Below, one piece after another: positions 11,800 through 23,300 of a DNA stretch of 64,000 nucleotides. The translations under genes were made by a program, and so were the position numbers. Within the stretch, counting starts at the first letter, position 1. Every line of letters begins with the position of its first letter. The notes below the pieces were generated by a model. It saw nothing but the letters and a program-made list of their open reading frames with translations, was not told the DNA's origin and ran no database searches. The stretch is from Lethocerus indicus (lineage: Eukaryota > Arthropoda > Insecta > Hemiptera > Belostomatidae), in NCBI GenBank assembly GCA_019843655.1, contig JACDQD010000005.1, positions 31,878,954 through 31,942,953 on the forward strand, written 5' to 3'.

Positions 11800-14700
11800 G
11801 GATGCCAAGTTCATTAATGTGTAGACTAAATAAACTTCAATAATGGTATTTCATTAGATCCAACAAGTGGGTCCTTTCTTTTTATTCCGACTTTAAATTT
11901 CCTATTAGTCAACCAAAAATGACGACTGTTTGTTGGAGAGCACTGTGACAAAACATTGCAATTAGCCTATTGAATATTTAATTTTTAATTGATAAAGAGT
12001 TTAAATGGTAATTAGTATTCAGTAAAGGTGATGTAAATACCTTTACTGGATGTAAATAATATGTATCTTTCATTTGCAAGAAGTAAAACAATATTAATAC
12101 ACAACAAAATAAATAATAAAACAATATTAAAACAGGTTCAACTGCTTGTGGCGGATTGAATAATTGTTTTTCAGTCGCAAATTTGGCAATTTGTTCCGCA
12201 ACGACTATTTCCCGTTAAAAGAGCAGATATTGGCTGACACTAGCAATACAAGTGGTAAGATGCCTATACTGGGTCTAGGATGAGGAACAATAGCCGAAAG
12301 ACTTTGAGAGAGGAGATGGTGGAAACCGGCATAGCTTATTAACTAGAACAAAGACAAAAAAGTGTATGGCATAAATTATATACAAATTGCTTTAGAACAT
12401 ATTTATTCATGTAAAACTAGACAAAATACTCAATAACATTCAACTACAATAACTAAAAAGCAATTACAGGAGTTTCATTTAATTCATTTCTGGCCATTTT
12501 CCTTATTGCTTAATGATGTATACGCACAATCATTAGGCGGACAGATGTTTTACTGAACCATATCGTTGTTATTGCATGGGAAAAATGTATATACTATGTT
12601 ACAGTTTCTAGCTATTTGTTTGAGAATCTTTCTTAACGTATATTAACATTTTATTATAAACTGGAAAATAATAGTGCGTTTGAGAATAAGACCAAATGAA
12701 AATTTTCAATATTTTCCTGAAAACAAGGAAATTCCTTACAAGTAACCTATTTCACGAATGGAAGGGCTTTGCGAGATAAATTATAATCACCAGTAATGAC
12801 ATGATTTAGTTTTAACATCAGACGAAAGCGATGATCTTCTGATTCTATTCTGATGACTCTCCATATCCTCATTATTTAAGGAATATAATTTTTGTACACA
12901 ACACTTACTAGTAATAATTTAAAATACACATTATAATGAGTCTAACAATGATTATACTATGTTTTAGGGAATAAGTACCCTGCAAGTAATACACCAGCAG
13001 CAATATTAATAACAATTATTTAAAAATAATAACCGACTATAATCAATAAGATCATCAAATTTCCAACAATATTAAATTTCAAGATGTAACATTTAAAGTA
13101 TAATTTAGATTAAAAAATACCGAAATTTCAATTTTAGTTCTAACATTATGAGTCAGACAAATGGACACCTAACACAATAATTATTTATAAATGTAACATC
13201 AACAAATGAAATATCAAACTACAAGTGCTTTAAGCTTAACACTAAATACAACACTCGAAAGTCTTGCCATTTAATGACTATAAAACTACAATCAAATTTG
13301 CCAAATAATCTTTGATGCAAATTTTTTTCAAATTCAATTTTACCCTATTGAAATTCAAGTAGAAACTAACTTATCCATACTAATGGTAATATATATTTTT
13401 TTTAAATTTTACGGGTTAAAATAACTACAAGCGTGTAAAAATTGCGATTTGGAAGCTATTATGTTCTTTTAATTACAGATAACATTTCTGAAATTAATTA
13501 TATAATTTTATCAGTAATGGCAACATGCATTAAGAGACATATTTAAATATTTATGTACACATTTTCTGAGGTAGAGTTTGTATAGCCATCAGAAGTTTAA
13601 AAACAATCGTTAGTGGTAATAAACGAAGTAGATCTTTTAAAAGTGATTTTTTATGGTTTTTCAATTCCCTCAGTAATCTTTTCCAATGAAAATGATGGCA
13701 GTTATTCTTTTCAGCGACCCTAATCCCAATTGGACCAAATTGGTTATATTGTGATCATTATTTGGAAAAGATGTGCAGTCTCTATTAGATAAACAGTTAA
13801 TAGGTAGCCCGAATGGTTCAAGAACTCTTACTGGTAAACAATAATCATCAAAAAAAAACAATCAATGATTTTATTAAACCACGATATTTATAAAGAAATA
13901 TATACGAATCTACTTGAAAAAGCAAACTGTTTAAAGATGCAATAGAAAATTTCTGTTCGCATGTTTCCACCAATCAGACAATGTCAACTACATAATTAAT
14001 GTTTTTCAACTGACTATAGTTTAGTCTTTTTCAAAATTTTGAATTTGAAAAAGCAAATAGGTTTTGCATGGTACCACTGTTTTACATTCAACCGCTATAA
14101 TGCCTCTAACGGGCCTTAGAAAATCACACCCGAGTTGATTAAAATTATGAATAAATCCTTACAGTTTTTAAATTACGTTATTTTTTCGAAATACCGTTTT
14201 AAAAGATACTTTTCACTTACCAAAAAATTTCAAGTGCTATTTCAACCCCACTACAAAATTCATTAAAGTGTCACAATACAATAAATAATAGCTTCCAGGA
14301 AAGACTGATGATTATAGAATCATTTATTATAGTTGTGGTAATGGGAAAGGTACTTAAAGTAATATTGTAAACAACCTGCTGAAACAATGTTAAAAAAAGA
14401 TTCCAGTTAACTTGTAAGACTTTTGATTGATTTCATTAAAAAATACGTGTCATCAACTTCAGTTTTCATTTGAAGTTGGTTTTTTGGTAACGTAAATTAA
14501 CAATCCAACATAAAATTAAATATCTGAGAAATATAAAATGATAATTTAAATTAGTGTTGTAATCAGTGGAGTGTTACTAAACAGATAATTATTAATTACA
14601 CGCAATTATTGTAGAAACTGATGCACAGATATAATAAAACTTAGCAGCCATGTTTACTACTGTAACGTCAAACATCGAGTATATATTATTTTTGTAAAGA

Positions 14701-16130
14701 TACCAACAACGATATTATAGGAGGTGGGCTTGTCCACAAAATGAAACTACATAACATTATATAAACCAGTGGTTCTTAAACTGGAGCTTTTAGACATTCC
14801 AAATATCTAGGTCTCAACAGTCAATCAAAGAACACTTCTAAATTATACCAATGCACTAAACAGGAGGATGTACTAGTTTGAAAATGAATAAGAATAAAAT
14901 AAAGAAATTACTTAATCTTATCTGCTGGAAACAAATATCACTATTGACTCGGCTACTCATACTTAAAACATTATAGAGGCCGTTAAAAATTGCAAAAATT
15001 TGGAACAGACGTTATTTTGATTTATTCAAATGTACAGATTATAAACAAAATCTGCAACACTTTAAACTCAGTACTGAATTTGGAACTTCTCAGTCTATGA
15101 ACAGTTTAAGAACCACTGCTAAGAAACCTACAACAATTAAAATTAAGTCCTATATGACAGTTATGTGGCGCACATTTACGGGCCCACACATTTATATTTT
15201 ATCCCCAGAGGCCTGACTACTCACTTTATTACTCCACTAATTTAAATATAGAACAAATGGACCTTTTTTTTTATATTTATTTATAAATGTTTTAATACTT
15301 CGATAAAAGTATTGTCTCCTATTCAATCTATCTAAATTGGCACAATGCTTTACGGTAACCATTAAATACAATTAATTTTAAGAAGATACATATCTATTAA
15401 TCAAATTAAGCTAATTTACTCGATAAAAAAAAATTGTCCTATAAATGCCACTATGTAATACATCAAAAGAAACAACTTTACGTTTAAATGTTTTATTGCT
15501 TATTATATTAAGCACGTTCTTGTACTTTCAAGAAATATTATCAACATCACAGGTACCATTCTAATTTGTTAAAACAATATACACAGATATTAAAACAACC
15601 CATTACAAGACTTGAATAACCAACAAAACTCTAATTTACCAAATTAACGTAATTGGGTTATGGCTCATGGTTAATAATGAAGATCAATGTCAATAATCGA
15701 ACCATGGTATCATGGTTTTCCTATCCCTCTACTGGTAAAATATAGGCATCCATTTTATTGAATCCCTAATAACCAATTACTTGTACAATATTAACATTAA
15801 ATAGGGGAAATATTAGAAAATACATATTCCTATTGCATTACAGGGCTGAACCTTTTTTTAAATGAGAAATTAGCTTAATTAAATATATAATACAATAAAA
15901 TATGTAAATATTTACTGCAACAATGTACTGCTGTACAGTTCAACAACTGATTTATTATCATGCTATTAATTACAAGAATCCTATTCATTTAATATCACTT
16001 CTATTCAGTAGAAAGGAAGGAATGTGTTAAGAGAGATCAGAAATTTGTAATACATTTTCTGATTCATTTCGTGTCTATAACATTCAGCATTTGAAAATAA
16101 GATATACTTTAATTATCTTACAGTTTAAAA
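11800..16130. other. AT-rich intergenic DNA between convergent MPDU1 and DTYMK
   Basis: More than 4 kb without any plausible coding exon: very AT-rich, few CpG dinucleotides, and only one 60-codon ORF with no family resemblance (minus, 13670-13861). Apart from the hAT-type MITE at 14767-15118 I see no structured element. Part may be long 3' untranslated sequence of either flanking gene. Confidence 0.5.
14767..15118. mobile_element. hAT-type MITE, 17-bp perfect terminal inverted repeats
   Basis: The left end CAGTGGTTCTTAAACTG (14767-14783) is the exact reverse complement of 15102-15118. The motif CAGTGGTTCTnAAACT is the classic terminus of Charlie/SPIN-like hAT elements. The 352-bp body has no transposase ORF, so it is non-autonomous. 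The expected 8-bp target duplication is not intact (flanks ATATAAAC and CTAAGAAA), so the insertion is probably old. Confidence 0.75.
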
Positions 16131-16136
16131 TTTATT
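16131..16136 (-). promoter_or_regulatory. Candidate DTYMK polyadenylation signal
   Basis: TTTATT on the plus strand (AATAAA on the minus strand), about 300 bp past the DTYMK stop codon. Other TTTATT hexamers lie further left, so this is only one candidate. Confidence 0.3.
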
Positions 16137-16439
16137 GCTGCAACATGACATTTTGTCATTCTAAGATAGAATATTAATCCGTCACACGTTGAATATAATA
16201 TCTGTATAACTGCTAAGAAATCATAAAAAAATGCACCAGGCAATATAAAAAATTATAAAACCAAAATAATAAATAAAACGACGAATGCACAAATCAAAAC
16301 AATGTAAATAAATTGAGATCCTTAGGGGATAGCTCTTGGCCAAATTATCAGTGTCTAAAAAGGCAGCAATATAATGCTAGATATTTAGTTATATTTGTAT
16401 TTAAACTAAGAATTTTATATGACTAAAAATTAAGTGACG

Positions 16440-19400
16440 TCACCACAACACGGACAGTGGTTTTGATTTTGCATTTTCAATTTCTTCAAGGGCTAGTTTA
16501 AGTAATTCATTGTGTAAAGCATCCACGGACTTATCGCCATCAATAATCTGAAACAAACAAAATTATTCTTAAGCCAAAAATGCTCAATTAACTAAAATGT
16601 GTTGGGGGACCTGGATTTAATCGAGATCCAGTCAATTTAAATTGCAATTTGGAATTAAAACATGTTTGGTGAGAATTAAATGAATTAGCCTCAATTTGGG
16701 GATGACTTTTGGCTAATTGCAAATTTATATAGAAAAATAAGGTATCCTTAATTTTATCCTCTTTACCCAAAATGAATAACTACAACATTTCTCTGATAAT
16801 GTTATTATAAGTAGAGTTAATAATAATAATAAAAAGCAACAGCAAAATTTATGCTTACCTTTTTTTCTTTTTTATTTATTCACCCTTTAGAGTTATAAGT
16901 ACTCAATACAAATTTTAAAAAGTATAGAGGTTTAACAGTAAAAATACTATACAATATATTCTAATAAGCGTTCTGGAGTCATTTTAGCTCTACTCACAAT
17001 CAATTCAAATTTAAAATTTAAAGAAAATTTGTTCTGTAGCTGAGATTTACACCTCAAAGTTGAAAAAAGTAGTCATGAGCAAAATATACACATACAATTT
17101 TCAGTTCATACGATTATGAAGTAGAGCTAAGCTAAATAATTTACCTTCCATGTTTCATCCTTTATTGTCATGTACACTGATTCAACTTTCTCTTGAAAAT
17201 TGGAGCTTTCATATCTTTCACTGCCAAAACCTCTCCTCTCTTGCATCTTTTCAACGGATAACTGTAGGTAAATTACTAAATCTGGCTTTGGTAGTCCAAT
17301 TTCTGGATTTTTACACCATTCAATACTCATATCCTGCAAACATTAAGTACAGAGAATATAATACAAACACAAACACAAATACAAACGAACACTGACAAAC
17401 AGTTTTCAAGAAATATATGGCCATATATTAAAGTTTACAACAAGTGGCCAAGAACAAAGCACACAACACATCTATTGCAATTATAAAAAAAATCACTGAA
17501 CAAAACATGAGCTGACATTGTCAGTTCAATTCTCATTACAGGCACAATAATAAACAAGAAGGTAATTGCACTATTGTTGATTAACATTGGGGTAAGATTA
17601 CTTTTCCATAATGCACTAAGCTTACAAGTGAATTTAGTAAACCCAAATGGTAAAAATCCTTCGTATTTTAAATGATTTAGATATATAATATATTCAATAA
17701 TTCAGCGACTATATAACATTGTTGGGAAATAAACTTTTCAAATTGGCAACAACTTAATAATAAATAAAACAAAGAAACAAAAATGACTAGGGCATAATGC
17801 ATTTAGTCTGCACAGCCTGCAAAGGTACATTAACGAAAAAAAAAAAAAACTGACTGGTTTAGCTGCAGAATAAGCGACACCTGAGTAGGAATATCTATCA
17901 GCCAGAACTGTTACGCCTTGTTGTAATAATTGTTTTAATTCAATTCTGTAAAACCAATAACCAAAAAAAAATTGTTTTAGCTTATATAAGAAAAATATCG
18001 CTTGTAATACATTATCCTTATATTTAATAAATGTTTCTCAAAAGAAATATATCGATGAAATAGCCAAACACTGTCCAAATGTATTTTTCTATACGTACGC
18101 AGATTCCCATCTATTAGCTGAAAATAACAGATGAATAACCTCATCTGATAAATCCTCGCTGCTCGACAAATAGTTGTGAATAGTTTTCCCAATACGTGTC
18201 GTTCGATCTATAAAATAAAAAAAAAAATGAAAATTATACATAGGTAATAATATAGGCTGTAAAACCGACATATTGAGTTTTAGACATTCCAACTCGGGTA
18301 TCGAATAATGGGCATTAACGTAGAAAACTGGGGCCTATGCATTTAGAAAATTAAATTAGTTACAATCTAAAACAATATTTTTCATTAGAGGCATTAATAC
18401 TAATGGAACATTTTCCAGTTCTTAGTCTCATATAACAAACAGTTTTAGTACACTATTCTATAAGTGATCAGTTCAAATTACAAATTAGGGAGAAAAATTC
18501 CAAATAAAACGGATTGAACTTGTATTCTTCAGTTTATTAGAGCGATGCTTCACCACGGCACCCTCAGGTCGTTGTACTTTTATCAAGAATTGCACATTTC
18601 CCAAAATATAACTCCAACAACAACCAGCAAACTGATTTCTTGTTACTAGTCTTGTGACAACAAAAAATATCTACAAAAGAAACTGAACACATATAAAGGC
18701 GTTTAGTGTTTGAAATTTGTGTAAAACAGAGGTAATAAAATGATACATCTGTTGATTAAAATTGTCTTGAGGATTAAATCGTGAGTCAATTAATTCGGAA
18801 ACATATTCCACTTTAAATATTTCACATATTTCAATTTGTACTGTCAGATATGACAAGGAATATCCTTTCCAGTCTCTCTGAATAGCAGAACTGATAGCGT
18901 TATCATTAATAATACAATTAGATATACCAGAATAATTATTTCCACTTGTTGTACTTTCATCCTTTTGTTTTACTTCTTATGCTGTAGCACATTATGAGCA
19001 TATTGGGATCAATCTAACCAAACTCGGCCTAATTTTTAATCCAACTTAAGCTTAAATACACAGGGAATGTATTTTTTACATCCGCAGTGAGAATTGAATT
19101 CTCATCGCTCGAATTTACTTTCATTATCACTAAGATGTCAAGCAATAGCTTACTACTTTTTTCGGGATTTCCATTAATGTATTAATTCAAATATTAATTA
19201 ATCAGATTTGATTATTAATCGATTGATAAATTATCAAATATCCAGTCCAATTTCATGGCAATGAACTGTACGAGTTTCTAAAAATATCACGAGAAATTGT
19301 CACCGCATATATTACGATAAACTTTCTGACTTATGACAAAATATATTAATACGAAACTCAAAATAAGATCGAGTGTTTCATAAAACGTTTACGGACGTAA

Positions 19401-19817
19401 AACTCATGACAATCAAAATATCTGCAGTGAAACTCAATTAACCGGTGTGAAATTAAAATTTTGATATTTTATCCCACTTTCTGTTATAGGGTGAGATTGA
19501 TTAATAACAATCTCGAATGAAAAATTAATGTTTTACCAAAGCATGAACCTGACCTAACAAAAGGGCCAGAAAAAAAGCGACATCGTAACATCTCATTACT
19601 CTATCTATTAAAAGTTTCTCTCTTAATTATCGTTCGAATTTTTAATTAATCTGCCCAATTCACTAAGGGCGAAACGATAATAAACACTGTTCACACCTGG
19701 GAACCGAATCAGTTTTGAACTGATGCCTCGACACTTCAGAGAATTGGCCAACATCTCACATTGAGTACTTTTTCCACATTTGTCAAGTCCTTCGAATACT
19801 ATGAAAGCCCCTCTCAT
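16440..19817 (-). CDS. DTYMK: Thymidylate kinase (dTMP kinase)
   Basis: Five exons on the minus strand: 19697-19817, 18099-18207, 17855-17945, 17145-17333 and 16440-16547. All are GT-AG with matching phases, 618 nt in total, giving 205 residues (human protein 212). The enzyme phosphorylates dTMP to dTDP for DNA synthesis. The N-terminus [18 protein letters not shown] carries the P-loop (GLDKCGKS). The DR(Y/H) motif appears as [16 protein letters not shown], and the substrate region as [11 protein letters not shown] and [21 protein letters not shown] lid-region segment [11 protein letters not shown] follows. The C-terminus ([16 protein letters not shown]...) fits the family's last helix. The start is the first ATG and needs no extension. 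The gene is divergent to WDR35 across 582 bp. Confidence 0.96.
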
Positions 19818-20399
19818 ATCTGTTCGAAATAAAAACGGTTAAATAAAATTTTATAAAAGAAACACCGGAATAAACAAACAGCGGCGCGTCCCTTTAACAA
19901 ACACGGCTCGTTTACCCCAAGGCGCGTTATCTCCTACTTTGACGTGTTCGCAAAATCAAACATTTGTCAAAAAGTAAAAAAAAAAAATCGTAGAATAAAT
20001 TTCCGCGTATAAAATCGAAGGAATTATGGATGAATGAATTTAAATATTTTTTTTTTAAACTGGAAATTATCCATACCTGTGTATATACATACACATACGC
20101 ATTTATACAATTATTACTTTCAATAGTTTGTTAGAATTCAGATAAATCTGACGCGTTTAAGACCATTTATCGCTGTGAAATTTGTAATAAATGTAATTTC
20201 AAACGTTGGATAGACAAATAGTTAGATAGCCGCCGTTTAATCCATATAGCCTAGTATCTGTTTGTTTACAACAGGAGTCGGTGAAGGTTTCAAATTTGAA
20301 TTGATTGATTCATAAAAGTTGCATAGATGTTTAAATCAAGGAATTAATGCGCCAGAGAAATTTTTTCCTTCCCAGTGTTTTTCCTTCAATCGCATTGAC
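19818..20399. promoter_or_regulatory. Shared divergent promoter interval DTYMK / WDR35
   Basis: The 582 bp separate the two start codons of head-to-head genes. Two GGCGCG cores (about 19884 and 19921) lie near the DTYMK side and resemble E2F-type sites, which would suit an S-phase gene. I looked for an RFX X-box (GTNRCC-spacer-RGYAAC), expected for a ciliary gene, and did not find a good one. Both 5' untranslated regions must lie here; no start site can be assigned. Confidence 0.5.
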
Positions 20400-23300
20400 A
20401 TGTTTATATACTTGAGCAAAAGGTACGGAAAATTAATATAATTCAGTTTAGAATACCTGTTTTGTGTTCTGCGAAGGGGTTGTGGAATACCCTGGATTTC
20501 GTGCTCTTCTGTCTACTCACTTTTGCTAGACCGTTTTCGGCTGTTCGCCATCTTCAGTAGCGCTGTGTTAGTCACTTCGGATGTTTTTCCTCTCTGCACT
20601 GTCACTGTCACTCTGTACTCTCAGTACAAGAGCATAGAACTATATTTTCAATTATCTCTGTAATCAATATCCCATTTAGCATTCTGGAAATGTTTCCATA
20701 ATATTAAACTGATGACTTACGATGAATTGTTTGCGTTTAGAAATAAGCAAGTTGGGAGATCATTCCTCAACAGTGAAGGACGTTTTGTTTTGTCAGAAAA
20801 TAAAAAATATACGTTTAATTTTGAAATTTCTAGATTACCATTCCAAACAACACCAAAATTAATTGTTTAGCATGGAGTAGTGAGCAAGGATGGATTGGTG
20901 TCGGTGGTGACGATGGACTGTTGAAAGTTTTAAAATTGGACTCGGGTAATATATCTAATTTTTTCACTATATTATCATTCAATTGCTATATAGTTTTTAT
21001 TTCATTAATGCAGTTTTTATACATTATAAAAATAATAACGGTTTTAACTTATCGTATATGATTTCTATTTTGATTTATTGATGTATATATGGCACAGTTC
21101 AACGCTTACAGGTTGTTCTTATTTTCAATTCAAGATTGTAAGTGCATTTCGCATTTCTAGGAAAAGACAGCAAGACAAAAGGATTGGTAACTACTGCTAA
21201 TCTTTCAATGAATCAAAATTTAGAAGGGCACACCGGTAAAGTTCAAGTTATTACTTGGAATGAACACCATCAAAAACTAACGACAAGTGATCAGAACGGG
21301 TTGATTATTGTTTGGATGTTATACAAGGTATTTATAAAATTGAATTTCACTTCGAATTAAATATCGGTTATAAATTACGTTACCCTGATTCTTTGTTTAG
21401 GGTTCATGGTATGAAGAAATGATAAATAACAGAAATAAATCAGTTGTTAGAGGAATGGCATGGGATGCAGAAGGATTGAAAATATGTATTGTTTATGAAG
21501 ACGGTTAATAATTTAAATTTTATTCGCAATTTTTTATTACTAAGAATAAATTGAACTAGCTATAAACTTTTAGCTTTTGCCTCATTGTAACAGGTGCTGT
21601 TATTGTTGGATCTGTTGACGGAAACAGGATTTGGGGTAAAGAACTGAAAGGAATGACATTATCGGGTGTACAATGGTCCCCGGATGGAAAACTACTTGTG
21701 TTCAGTCTGAAAAGTGGTGAAATTCATGTCTATGACAACCAGGGAAATTTCACAGTTAGTTCACTGTCTATATTCTTAATCTCTGAAATATCAGGAAAAA
21801 TTTAATTTACTATCTAAATATGAAATTGATTTCATTTCTTAAACAACTGTGAGACCACTAAACAGTGTGAGAATAAAGTTTTGGGATTGGCATAATTAGA
21901 AACACAAAAGTGGCAAAATAACTATCGCAAAATTAATTCAGTGTAGTATCAATTTCCAATTCGAACATCGAGAAACTAATCTAGAGTTTGTATGTATTTT
22001 TCTTATAGATGAAAATAAACATTCAGTGTTTGCCACCTCCTACGGTCACAGGCGTACTGGTGGTTGGTATGACTTGGTATGATGGGAAGAATGGTTACGT
22101 TGAACAGAATTGTCCCTGTCTGGCTATTTGCTATCAGACAGGACATGTTCAAGTCATGAGGGGACACGAGGATGATAGTGAGTACTAGTTAATATTGACT
22201 ATAGTTATATTTTTTCAATTAAAAATAAGCAAATTCTAAGTCAATATTGTGTAAATGTCTTTGACATTAACTGATTTTTCTATATAAACAATTAATACTT
22301 ATTGAAACGGTTAAGTTTGTTTTTTCAGCCCTGTTAATTTTAAATTTGTTCATAACTATATTTTATTGCTTGAAGTTTACATTGGATACAGCTGTTGTAA
22401 AATATTTTCAATATAGAGTAAGCAGCATTCATAACAAATTAAGACTAATAAAATATTTAAATTTGATAAATTAAAATGTATTTGTTCTGTTTCTCTCCTA
22501 TATGTTATAATACACCAGTCATTTTTAAATATTCCACTGTGTTCTTTAGATGGCATCATTTGATGATAGAATGTTTATACCAGTTGGCACTTTGTTTGTA
22601 TTATTTTATAATTTAATTATACATTTTCGAGTTTTTATGATCCGGGTACAAATTGTTTAATTGCATTGTTATTCAAAATATTTGTCTGTTTTTATTTTGT
22701 GAGTTAATAATAAAAATTATTTTCTTGTCTGTATTGCAGATCCAGTCATTATGGACACTGGTATAAATGCTGTTGGCTGCAGTTGGAATCATAATGGTAG
22801 TATATTAGCCATTAGTGGATCTGCTGTCTTACCCGATGAAAATACCGAGTGCAATGTCGTGCAGTTTTATACACCTTTTGGAGAGGTAGTGTTCTTGGTT
22901 TATTTTTATAAAAAAATTGGCCTTTTCAAATTTATAATTTGTTTAGAACTTAGCGTTCTTTTTGTCTGTATAAGCCCATTGGGCCATCTCAGTTTATTGA
23001 TTGATATTATTTTAAAATTGTTCAGCACATGAGAACCCTCAAGATACCCGGCAGAAATCTGACATCGTGTGTCTGGGAAGGCGGTTCTTTGCGCGTCGCT
23101 CTATCGGTGGACTCTTTCATTTATTTTGCAATAATAAGGCCAGACTACAAATGGTCATATTTCGCCAAAACGCTTGTCTATTCGTACAGCCACCCCGGGC
23201 GAATGGGAACTCAAATCACATTTTGGAATACCACAAACAATGAGGTATATTAAATTATTTAATTGTGTAGAAATTAAAAGACTGAAATAGTATTTGAATA

